Source: Methylomonas sp. (GTDB lineage: Bacteria > Pseudomonadota > Gammaproteobacteria > Methylococcales > Methylomonadaceae). Taken from it: a stretch of DNA of 5,258 nucleotides. The translations under genes and the position numbers were made by a program. The DNA lies in assembly GCA_026989715.1 (NCBI GenBank), contig JALSIU010000064.1:1-5258 (forward strand), read 5' to 3'. Of this stretch, positions 1 through 5,154 are shown piece by piece (within the stretch, counting starts at the first letter, position 1; every line of letters begins with the position of its first letter). Below the pieces are notes generated by a model. It worked only from the letters and a program-made list of their open reading frames with translations. It did not search any database and had not been told where the DNA came from.

Positions 1-406
1 AGGCAGCTTAGAAATCGTCGGGGGTTAGATGCCACCAAGAAATATAGTTCACTGCCGCACAGGCAGCTTAGAAATTAGAATAGTAAGCCATGATAGATCG
101 TAAATGGTTCACTGCCGCACAGGCAGCTTAGAAACCTAAGCAAGCAGACACTATTAATAAGATTATGTTCACTGCCGCACAGGCAGCTTAGAAACTTAGT
201 TACGGTAGATAAGGTTATAGCATGGCGTTCACTGCCGCACAGGCAGCTTAGAAACCTATAAAGAAGCTAGGGTAACAGTTGTTCCAGTTCACTGCCGCAC
301 AGGCAGCTTAGAAAACATATAAGAATGGTGGCTTAGCGAAAAAATTGTTCACTGCCGCACAGGCAGCTTAGAAAATTCAAATGCGGTTTTATTGAGGGGT
401 AGTGGT

Positions 407-526
407 GTTCACTGCCGCACAGGCAGCTTAGAAAATTGCTAACATTGTTGCAGCCTTGATATCACCGTTCACTGCCGCACAGGCAGCTTAGAAAATTGCT
501 AACATTGTTGCAGCCTTGATATCACC
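407..526 (+). repeat. Tandem duplication of one repeat-spacer unit
   Basis: The 60-base units 407-466 and 467-526 are identical over both repeat and spacer. The shared spacer starts ATTGCTAAC and ends GATATCACC. Independent acquisition of the same 32 bases twice in a row is unlikely, so unequal recombination or replication slippage between neighbouring repeats is the simplest explanation. An assembly artefact is possible but less likely, because the remaining 12 spacers are all distinct. Confidence 0.95.
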
Positions 527-826
527 GTTCACTGCCGCACAGGCAGCTTAGAAAAGCATGGTAATAGTTGTAACGAAATGGAACAAGTTCACTGCCGCAC
601 AGGCAGCTTAGAAATATCTCGCCTATTTCGATATCAAAACCGTGGTGTTCACTGCCGCACAGGCAGCTTAGAAAGAGACTGTAGAATCATCACGGTTATT
701 AATAATGTTCACTGCCGCACAGGCAGCTTAGAAAATGGATGCAAAAAAGTTGTAATCGCTAACTCTGTTCACTGCCGCACAGGCAGCTTAGAAACCCGTT
801 TTTAAACGTGGGGAGGATGTCAATAT

Positions 827-854
827 GTTCACTGCCGCACAGGCAGCTTAGCAA
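827..854 (+). repeat. Degenerate terminal CRISPR repeat
   Basis: This is the last repeat of the array. It differs from the consensus at one base near the 3' end (GCAA for GAAA), inside the part that would become a 5' handle. No spacer follows it. The sequence leaves the array directly and reaches the RAYT-derived CCCC/stop block at 863. A decayed final repeat is the usual sign of the leader-distal end and fixes the direction of the array. Confidence 0.9.
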
Positions 855-862
855 AAACAAAA

Positions 863-881
863 GGGGTCAGACTCGATTGAT
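863..881 (+). repeat. RAYT-tail direct repeat, copy 1
   Basis: GGGG followed by TCAGACTCGATTGAT. Read on the minus strand these bases are the last codons of the RAYT fragment (INRV, stop) plus CCCC. A close relative, matching 17 of 19 bases in the same orientation, lies at 2487-2505 behind the ATPase gene. Confidence 0.8.
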
Positions 882-1097
882 TTTACTTTTATAGCTTTTA
901 GACTTCCTATCACCGCCTTTACCTCGTGGATTCATCGGCCTATTAATCTTATCCGCAATTTTTTCTTTAAAGTACTCGCTACCTAATACCCATGATTTAT
1001 TGGTTGCTTCACGTATTTCTACCATCGTTATCTGTGGAACTTCAACATCAAAAAGGGAACAGTAGATCAGCAAGGCGGCATACGGCGAGCTAATAAG
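867..1097 (-). pseudogene. C-terminal fragment of a RAYT-type (REP-associated tyrosine) transposase
   Basis: The minus-strand reading ends at a TGA (867-869) and encodes about 68-75 residues. It contains IREATNKSWVLGSEYFKEKI followed by a basic tail with GGDRKS and a final INRV. From family knowledge, this is the typical end of Y1-type transposases of the IS200/RAYT group, where an 'AYRSLF...EIREATN..WVLG..RF' block precedes a short basic C-terminus. YCSLF at about residues 4-8 of the TTG-started reading fits the beginning of that block. The HUH motif and the catalytic tyrosine, which lie upstream in a full protein, are missing: the reading meets a stop at 1098-1100 and no homologous sequence follows. 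It is therefore a dead remnant. Its end lies 12 bases from the last CRISPR repeat. Family assignment is from memory of the motif. Confidence 0.75.
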
Positions 1098-1157
1098 CTA
1101 TTTGATAACAAGTCAGAAGAAGTGCTAGAACAATTTCATAAAGCACTCTGGAAGTAA
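1074..1157 (+). pseudogene. Short C-terminal relic of an unidentified protein
   Basis: On the + strand a reading of 27 codons ends in TAA (1155-1157) and runs GGIRRANKLF, then an acidic stretch, then EQFHKALWK. It has no start codon; upstream in the same frame the sequence runs antisense through the RAYT fragment, so the two pieces abut near 1074-1085. The amphipathic, protein-like composition suggests the tail of a gene cut by the RAYT insertion. It vaguely recalls the ends of some large restriction or helicase subunits, but I cannot support a family from 27 residues. It could also be chance. Confidence 0.3.
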
Positions 1158-1160
1158 AAC

Positions 1161-1189
1161 TTTATAGTTAAGCATTAAGCCTGTATAAT
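1161..1189 (+). promoter_or_regulatory. Probable sigma-70 promoter for the ATPase gene
   Basis: A perfect TATAAT -10 box (1184-1189) follows a TTTATA -35-like hexamer (1161-1166, 4 of 6 consensus bases) at 17 bases. Transcription should begin near 1196. That is at or after the most upstream possible TTG start (1194), so the message would lack that codon or begin on it, which favours the internal ATG at 1236 as the true start. Inferred from sequence only. Confidence 0.55.
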
Positions 1190-1235
1190 TGGATTGCATT
1201 CCAAACAAGTAAAACATAAATTAGACTATATTCCA

Positions 1236-2447
1236 ATGATTTCTCAAATTCTCGCCACCCATAAACGCTTATTACAAGCTACAAAATCACGCTATCACCG
1301 CTATATTTTTGATGAGTTTAATATCAATAATCGTTTAACGGGGCTAATCGGTGCGAGAGGTACAGGCAAAACAACCTTGCTACTGCAATTCATCAAGGAG
1401 AAACTAGAAAAGCCAGATGAAGCACTTTATGTCTCACTGGATAATATCCATTTTTCAAGTGATTCTCTGTTTAATTTTGTGAGCGAAATGATCGAAACAG
1501 AAGGGATAAACTTCTTCTTTTTTGATGAGGTGCATAAATACTCAGGCTGGAATCAAGAATTAAAAAATATTTACGATTCATTCCCAAAAATCACGGTTGT
1601 TTTTTCAGGCAGTTCAAGCATAGACCTCGTTAAAGGCTCGCATGATCTTTCACGTCGAGCCGTACTATTTCGCTTAACCGGCATGTCGTTTCGCGAATAC
1701 CTAAGCTTCAGAAATATTGCAGACTTACCCATCATTAGTCTGCAAACCTTACTGGAAAATAAGGGAGAATTAGAAGCAAAGCTTGCTTCAATAGCAAAAC
1801 TAAGAGGGCACTTTAAAGACTACCTTGCACATGGCTATTACCCTTTCTTTTTAGAGTCCGTCGAGACTTACCATCAAAAATTACTGCGTGTGATTGAAAA
1901 AACAATTTATGAAGATATTTCAAATTACTACCAACTAAAAACGCAAAAATTGCCTTTTTTTAAAAAAATACTTTCTTATATGGCGACCATTCCACCCAGT
2001 GAGTTAAACCGTAATAACATTGCCAAGCATCTCGGCTTAGACCATAAAACCGTTCAGCACTACCTGCAAATCTTACAACAAACAGGCATGGCAGAGTTAG
2101 TTACTAGCCAACAGTCAGGAAGTCAGTTACTCAAAACCACCGAAAAAATATACCTCGATAATCCCAATCTCTATCAAACCATCGCCACTGAAATTGGACA
2201 TAATTTTCAAATTGGCACAGTCAGGGAATTATTCTTTATCAAAATGCTTAAAAACGCAGGGCATCAGGTGCATTACAGTAAAACAGGTGATTTTATTGTT
2301 GACGATATTATTTTTGAAATCGGTGGAAAAAGTAAAACCAGAAAACAGCTAAAGCAAACCACACAAACAGCCTATCTCGTCAAAGATGATACTTTGTACG
2401 GTGGAAAGAAAGAGATTCCACTGCATCTATTTGGCTTTTTATATTAA
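1236..2447 (+). CDS. AAA ATPase with DUF4143 C-terminal domain
   Basis: A 403-residue protein if started at ATG 1236; the frame is open back to a TTG at 1194 (417 residues), but the likely promoter argues against that start. Residue numbers here count from 1236. The Walker A loop GARGTGKT is at 39-46, Walker B FFFFDE at 93-98 followed by VHKY, a sensor-like FSGSSS at 123-128, and SRRA at 139-142 with the RLTGMSFREYL block typical of this family at 146-156. A winged-helix-like stretch (IAKHLGLDHKTVQHYL) is at 262-277. The C-terminal third has GDF (351-353), E361 and IGGKSKTRKQ, matching the DUF4143 domain, which is known to adopt a PD-(D/E)xK nuclease-like fold. The usual length and all ATPase motifs are present, so it looks intact. 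The cellular role of these ATPases is poorly known; they are common in mobile and accessory regions. It stands alone between two RAYT-tail scars. No strong Shine-Dalgarno sequence precedes either start. Confidence 0.9.
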   Translation: MISQILATHKRLLQATKSRYHRYIFDEFNINNRLTGLIGARGTGKTTLLLQFIKEKLEKPDEALYVSLDNIHFSSDSLFNFVSEMIETEGINFFFFDEVHKYSGWNQELKNIYDSFPKITVVFSGSSSIDLVKGSHDLSRRAVLFRLTGMSFREYLSFRNIADLPIISLQTLLENKGELEAKLASIAKLRGHFKDYLAHGYYPFFLESVETYHQKLLRVIEKTIYEDISNYYQLKTQKLPFFKKILSYMATIPPSELNRNNIAKHLGLDHKTVQHYLQILQQTGMAELVTSQQSGSQLLKTTEKIYLDNPNLYQTIATEIGHNFQIGTVRELFFIKMLKNAGHQVHYSKTGDFIVDDIIFEIGGKSKTRKQLKQTTQTAYLVKDDTLYGGKKEIPLHLFGFLY

Positions 2448-2486
2448 GGAAGCATCACAGCATGAGCACCCAAGACTCAAATCATT

Positions 2487-2540
2487 GGGGTTAGACTTGA
2501 TTGATGCTTGTCTGTTTTTTTTGAGTGCTTTTGTCTCTCA
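2487..2540 (-). pseudogene. Decayed second copy of a RAYT transposase tail
   Basis: Minus-strand codons end ...RDKSTQKKQTSINQV followed by TAA and CCCC, paralleling the tail ending SKINRV, stop, CCCC at the first scar. Bases 2487-2505 match 863-881 at 17 of 19 positions. Upstream the reading meets a stop near 2545, so only about 17 codons survive. The shared stop-plus-CCCC block and the basic, lysine-rich composition support common origin; protein similarity beyond the last four residues is weak. Confidence 0.5.
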
Positions 2541-2737
2541 TTAGCTAACGAAGGTTACCATCATTTTAGTGTGTGCCTTTTTATGTCGTTATTTATTTGT
2601 TCGACCATAGGACCCCCATATTTATCTAAGCGTAACCAACCAAGGCCTATCTGCAAACCACAACAACTATCAAAGCCTTTGGTTGCGGTTTGATGCTAAT
2701 TCGACGGGCTTGATATGAACTTATTGATGGTTAAGGT

Positions 2738-2743
2738 TATAAT
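2738..2743 (+). promoter_or_regulatory. -10 box upstream of the toxin-antitoxin cluster
   Basis: A perfect TATAAT lies 28 bases before the DUF433 start codon. The best-spaced -35 candidate (ATGAAC, 2715-2720, 17 bases upstream) is poor; a better hexamer, TTGATA at 2710-2715, is too far (22 bases). A weak -35 next to a strong -10 would fit an activated or autoregulated promoter, but this is inference. An AAGAG ribosome binding site (2761-2765) follows. Confidence 0.45.
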
Positions 2744-2771
2744 CAGTCTTAATTGTATTTAAGAGTGCAAA

Positions 2772-3002
2772 ATGATGGAAATGAATGATCATATAACTAT
2801 TGATCCAGATATTAGAAGTGGTAAGCCTTGTATTAAAGGCACACGTATTACTGTCTATGATATTTTAGAATATTTTGCGGGTGGAATGTCTGAAGCAGAA
2901 ATTTTAGAAGATTTTCCTAGTTTGACGCATGATGATATTCAGATGGTTTTTGCTTTTGCTGCAGCAAGGGAGTGCAGGCTTGCGAGTAATTTAGCTGCAT
3001 GA
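2772..3002 (+). CDS. DUF433 family antitoxin
   Basis: A 76-residue protein with the family signature ITIDPDIRSGKPCIKGTRIT near residues 8-27, then VYDILEYFAGGMSEAEILEDFP and the helix HDDIQMVFAFAAARE. DUF433 proteins are small winged-helix proteins usually encoded just before a DUF5615 PIN-like toxin, and they probably act as its antitoxin and as a transcriptional autoregulator. That order is found here: the stop TGA overlaps the next ATG in ATGA (2999-3002), which implies translational coupling. AAGAG at 2761-2765 with six bases spacing supports the first ATG; ATG codons at 2775 and 2781 are alternatives. Length is normal and no lesion is visible, so the antitoxin is intact although its partner is not. 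Confidence 0.92.
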   Translation: MMEMNDHITIDPDIRSGKPCIKGTRITVYDILEYFAGGMSEAEILEDFPSLTHDDIQMVFAFAAARECRLASNLAA

Positions 3003-3337
3003 AACTGCTTCTTGATGAAAACATCAGTTGCTGCATAATTAAATTTATTGACAAACATTTCCTGAAAGTACCCATATTGATTACTTAGCTATGCAAGGTG
3101 CTACTTGATAGCAGTATTTGGGACTATGCCAAGGAGAATAATTTTACGCTTGTCTCAAAGGGTACTGACTTTCGGCAACGTTCTTTTTTATATGGTTTTC
3201 CGCCTAAGGTTATTTGGCTCTCTGTTGGCAATGAGGGCACGAATACAATTAAAACACTGCTGTTGGATAATATTGAAATGATAACTGAATTTGATAAGAG
3301 TCTATCAGAAGGCTTCCTTGTTTTAGAATATTCTTGA
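2999..3337 (+). pseudogene. DUF5615 PIN-like toxin, inactivated by two compensating frameshifts
   Basis: From ATG 2999 the frame reads MKLLLDENISCCIIKFIDKH, the typical DUF5615 start with the acidic LDEN, then runs into a TAG at 3086-3088. One base appears to be missing around 3059-3061; moving frame there gives PESTHIDYLAMQGAT, which fits the family. One extra T around 3105-3106 returns to the original frame, which continues DSSIWDYAKENNFTLVSKGT and on to a normal end. Restored length is 112 residues, usual for these putative RNases that pair with DUF433 antitoxins. Where the family commonly has K-D-x-D-F, this copy has KGTDF, so one acidic residue is also gone. Without two frameshift events only a 29-residue peptide is made. 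A reading from GTG 3098 covers the C-terminal 79 residues but lacks LDEN. The lesion could be genuine decay or two sequencing errors. Confidence 0.88.
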
Positions 3338-3351
3338 AATAATAAACCATC

Positions 3352-3576
3352 ATGAAATGTGTGATTTGTAAATTAGGGGAAACAAAAAAAGGATCGGTAA
3401 CGGTCACTTTAGAGCGTGGCGAAACAACCGTATTAATTAAGAATGTCCCCACTGATATTTGCGAAAACTGTGGCGAATATTATTTAAGTGATGAAATTAG
3501 TGAGCGTGTATTAAAACAGGTAGAATCAGCTGTTACGAATAATACCGAAGTAGAAATTCTTCGCTATGTGGCTTAA
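3352..3576 (+). CDS. YgiT-type zinc-ribbon protein (MqsA N-terminal-like antitoxin)
   Basis: A 74-residue protein with two zinc-binding pairs, CVIC at 3-6 and CENC at 37-40, separated by a beta-rich segment (VTVTLERGETTVLIKNVPTDI), then GEYYLSDEISERVL and a short C-terminal helix. This is the layout of YgiT-type zinc fingers, related to the N-terminal domain of MqsA. MqsA's C-terminal helix-turn-helix is absent, as usual for the short forms. Such genes normally follow a small RNase-like toxin (MqsR or DUF4258 type). Here the upstream neighbour is instead the broken DUF5615 toxin, 14 bases away, and no DUF4258 gene is seen. No clear Shine-Dalgarno is present, so translation may depend on coupling or read-through from upstream. 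It may be an orphan antitoxin. Confidence 0.85.
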   Translation: MKCVICKLGETKKGSVTVTLERGETTVLIKNVPTDICENCGEYYLSDEISERVLKQVESAVTNNTEVEILRYVA

Positions 3577-3601
3577 TTTATTTAATTGAGAAATGTTATA
3601 A

Positions 3602-3859
3602 ATGGGCACAAAATCAAGCATTCTCGCAGGTGAGAATTTTCATTTATACGATGAACTTATGGAGGGTGGCATCTATCTTGAAGTGAGCAATGCCCAAGAT
3701 GCCAGTATTAATACTATTGAAGGTAGAACAGTGGTAAAAGTGCGTTTGCCTAAAGATCTACTTGAGCACTTAAAGCTAGATGATCAGCAGCTTGTTGAGC
3801 CCAGTAAAATGTTTGATGCTGATTCTATTACAAACATGCGTAGTGATGGCAAAAAGTAG
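3602..3859 (+). CDS. Small conserved-looking protein of unknown function
   Basis: An 85-residue protein, in the same direction 25 bases behind the zinc-ribbon gene. The N-terminus, MGTKSSILAGENFHLYDE followed by IYLEVSNAQD, recalls small proteins I have seen annotated as hypothetical next to toxin-antitoxin genes, but I cannot name a family. The middle (VVKVRLPKDLLEHLKL) looks like a beta strand plus amphipathic helix. No membrane segment, signal peptide or metal motif is visible. The ribosome binding site is weak (GAG at 3588-3590). Its last 14 bases overlap the start of the cas1 relic in another frame, so its C-terminus (NMRSDGKK) could have been altered when that sequence arrived. Confidence 0.65.
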   Translation: MGTKSSILAGENFHLYDELMEGGIYLEVSNAQDASINTIEGRTVVKVRLPKDLLEHLKLDDQQLVEPSKMFDADSITNMRSDGKK

Positions 3860-3965
3860 CGCCCCTTATCTCCCACTAAAACCTATCCCGATGAAAGATC
3901 GCGTCTCCATGATATTTTTTGAATACGGTAATCTTGATGTTAAAGATGGCGAATTTAGTTCTTAA
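3846..3965 (+). pseudogene. cas1: N-terminal relic of type I-E cas1
   Basis: From ATG 3846 a 39-codon reading contains LPLKPIPMKDRVSMIF, then FEYGNLDVKDGEF, then SS and a TAA. This aligns without gaps to the start of E. coli-type Cas1 (LPLNPIPLKDRVSMIF..YGQIDVIDGAFVL, from memory), the integrase subunit of the I-E adaptation complex. Similarity stops right after DGEF, near 3957; all of the nuclease domain with its catalytic Glu, His and Asp is lost. Full-length Cas1 has about 300 residues, so some 88 percent is missing. No cas2 or cas6e is present. The nearby single CRISPR repeat (4000-4027) is of I-F type, not the I-E repeat expected beside this gene. It is a deletion or recombination scar, not a working gene. 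Confidence 0.9.
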
Positions 3966-3999
3966 AAAAAATCAAAAAGGTTTTTAGATTAGAATTATA

Positions 4000-4027
4000 G
4001 GCCACTGCCGCACAGGCAGCTTAGAAA
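4000..4027 (+). repeat. Solo type I-F CRISPR repeat
   Basis: 26 of 28 bases match the array repeat; only positions 2-3 differ (GC for TT). The CTGCC (4005-4009) and GGCAG (4015-4019) stem, GCACA loop and CTTAGAAA handle (4020-4027) are perfect, so an RNA through here should still be a Cas6f substrate, cut after 4019. Orientation equals that of the main array. No second repeat occurs 32 bases further on or anywhere to the window end. The upstream 35 bases are very A/T-rich and include AAAAAGGTTTTT, as in a CRISPR leader, but I cannot compare them with the true leader. It could be the remains of a second array, a displaced piece of the first, or a site kept for processing or regulation. Confidence 0.95.
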
Positions 4028-4173
4028 TATGAAGGAGAATATGGGCCTAATTTTATTAATATTTACCCGCAGCGATCGTCACGGCGGCGACAATTGACTT
4101 GCTTCTTCTTTTCAATGATCATGAGGAGATGATTACAGCGGATAACGACTATTATTTCACAGCGTTATTAATC

Positions 4174-4203
4174 AAAAAGTGACTTTTTACAAGTGTTACA
4201 CTT
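4174..4203 (+). promoter_or_regulatory. Two back-to-back palindromes upstream of the yedI-like gene
   Basis: AAAAAGT-G-ACTTTTT (4174-4188) has perfect 7-base arms. Two bases later AAGTGT-T-ACACTT (4191-4203) has perfect 6-base arms. Both share the half-site AAGTG/CACTT or AAGT/ACTT around a one-base centre. They end 33 bases before the start codon, close to a TTTAAT -10-like box (4215-4220). The one-base centres fit a DNA operator better than an RNA hairpin, although AAAAAG-TGA-CTTTTT could form a weak terminator-like stem. The binding protein is unknown. Confidence 0.45.
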
Positions 4204-4236
4204 CACTAACAGAATTTAATTTAGCAAGGAATATAA

Positions 4237-5124
4237 ATGGCCAGTGGATTATTAGCAATTTTTGATGATATAGCATTATTGATGGATGATATGGCGACTA
4301 TGAGCCAAGTTGCCACTAAAAAAACAGCGGGAATTTTAGGGGATGATTTAGCAGTAGCTGCGGAGCAAGCGTCTGGCTCGATATCATCAAGGGAGCTTCC
4401 TGTTATTTGGGCTATTTTTAAAGGCTCTGCTATTAACAAGGCGATTATTTTACCTTTAGCATTTTTACTCTCTGCTTTTGCGCCTTTTCTTATTGCGCCT
4501 ATTTTAATTTTAGGTGGGGTTTACTTAGCGTTTGAGGGGATGGAGAAGATTTATGAATACTTTTTTCATAAAAAATCATCCGCCAAGAAAGTTGATTTAC
4601 AAACCTTACAAACGGAAGAGGAAATTCTGAAAGACGAAAAGAGAAAAATAAAATCCGCCATTCGTACTGATTTTATTCTTTCGGTTGAGATTGTTATTCT
4701 TGCCTTAAGTACGGTAAGTCAAAGTGCACTCATTGTGCAGATAGTTGTTGTTACTTTTGTTGCTATATTGGCAACAGTAGGTGTTTATGGTTTAGTGGCA
4801 TTATTGGTTCGTATGGATGATTTAGGTTATAGCCTTATTAGTAAATATCAGGATGCTAAATCTTTTATACATAAGTTTGGCAAGCTTCTTATTGCTGCAT
4901 TGCCAAAAATAATACGTGCGCTTGCGGTTATTGGCACCATTGCGATGTTGTTAGTCGCTGGTGGTATTTTTGTTCATAATGTCCATTATATTCATGAGTT
5001 GGTTGCTAGTGTCCCTGCTATGCCAACAATAATAGGAGAATTACTTGTTGGCACAGTTGTAGGTATTTTAGCGGTTGCGCCTATGGAAATTTATAAGAAA
5101 GTAAAAGCGAGCTTGCCCTCTTAA
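4237..5124 (+). CDS. yedI: DUF808 family inner membrane protein (YedI-like)
   Basis: A 295-residue protein beginning MASGLLAIFDDIALLMDDMA, with SQVATKKTAGILGDDLAV at 23-40 and SRELPVIWAIFKGSAINKAI at 51-70. These blocks closely match E. coli YedI and other DUF808 proteins (from memory), whose length is also about 300. Hydrophobic segments lie near residues 68-98, 146-163, 165-191, 225-247 and 263-283, indicating a multi-spanning inner membrane protein with a charged cytoplasmic-type loop (about 104-142). The molecular function of the family is unknown. The start is well supported: AAGGA (4226-4230) lies six bases before ATG. The gene is complete and not in an operon; its stop falls inside a hairpin and an insertion sequence begins about 40 bases later. 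It probably represents the resident chromosome beside the island. Confidence 0.93.
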   Translation: MASGLLAIFDDIALLMDDMATMSQVATKKTAGILGDDLAVAAEQASGSISSRELPVIWAIFKGSAINKAIILPLAFLLSAFAPFLIAPILILGGVYLAFEGMEKIYEYFFHKKSSAKKVDLQTLQTEEEILKDEKRKIKSAIRTDFILSVEIVILALSTVSQSALIVQIVVVTFVAILATVGVYGLVALLVRMDDLGYSLISKYQDAKSFIHKFGKLLIAALPKIIRALAVIGTIAMLLVAGGIFVHNVHYIHELVASVPAMPTIIGELLVGTVVGILAVAPMEIYKKVKASLPS

Positions 5125-5154
5125 TCAGGGCTTCCTTAAGGAATTCCTGATTAA
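5121..5154 (+). terminator. Long hairpin over the yedI stop codon
   Basis: TTAATCAGG (5121-5129) pairs perfectly with CCTGATTAA (5146-5154). Between them TTCCTTAAGGAA (5132-5143) is a further palindrome, so the stem can extend almost to the tip with one mismatch and one G-U pair. The stop TAA (5122-5124) lies in the left arm. No T-run follows on the + strand, so it is not a standard intrinsic terminator; it may stabilise the 3' end of the message or be a REP-like element. Confidence 0.5.

Larger units (their letters stand above)
1..854 (+). CRISPR. Type I-F CRISPR array, trailer end (14 full repeats, 14 spacers)
   Basis: Each 28-base repeat begins GTTCACTGCC, has the loop GCACA, then GGCAG, and ends CTTAGAAA; full copies start every 60 bases from 47 to 827, and a half repeat occupies 1-14. 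All spacers are 32 bases, the standard I-F length. The CTGCC/GGCAG stem (repeat positions 6-10 and 16-20) followed by the 8-base handle CTTAGAAA is the Cas6f (Csy4) recognition and cleavage layout, so crRNAs are read from the + strand. Thirteen full repeats are identical; the last (827-854) ends GCAA instead of GAAA, as expected at the old, trailer end. The leader and further repeats are therefore left of the window. From memory, the repeat equals the reverse complement of the Yersinia pestis repeat. No cas1, cas2-3 or csy genes are present here. Spacers 435-466 and 495-526 are identical. I could not identify any spacer target. Confidence 0.99.
2448..2771. other. Intergenic stretch without a convincing gene
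   Basis: This 324-base gap holds a second RAYT-tail scar (2487-2540), weak open readings on both strands and a promoter near its right end. A + strand reading from TTG 2508 to 2693 has no ribosome binding site and unusual composition. An ATG at 2461-2463 sits behind AAGGA but stops after ten codons. No terminator with a T-tract was found behind the ATPase gene, apart from a run of eight T at 2514-2521 that lacks a clear stem. Confidence 0.6.

Noticed and set aside
578..805. Open reading frame of 75 codons with a repeated VHCRTGSLE motif
   Set aside because: The periodic peptide is only the translation of CRISPR repeats every 60 bases; it is not a gene.
2508..2693. 61-codon + strand reading from TTG
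   Set aside because: It has no ribosome binding site, starts inside the RAYT-tail scar, and has a Cys/Phe-rich composition unlike its neighbours.
2561..2695. Minus-strand 44-codon reading with GLGWLRLDKYGGPMVEQI
   Set aside because: The composition looks protein-like, but it lacks a start codon in a suitable place and I recognise no family. At most it is a fragment.
3249..3452. Minus-strand 67-codon reading
   Set aside because: It lies antisense to the end of the toxin and the start of the zinc-ribbon gene, both well supported by family motifs.
3966..3990. AAAAAGG/TTTTT stretch as a terminator before the solo repeat
   Set aside because: The arms touch without a loop and contain no G-C-rich stem; it is better described as A/T-rich, possibly leader-like sequence.
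4000..4236. Complete CreTA module or Tn7-like CRISPR transposon
   Set aside because: There is only one repeat, no second degenerate repeat, no tns genes or transposon ends, and no match between the pseudo-spacer and a nearby promoter. The idea stays a hypothesis in the findings.
4221..4439. Minus-strand 72-codon reading
   Set aside because: It is antisense to the strongly supported start of the yedI-like gene.
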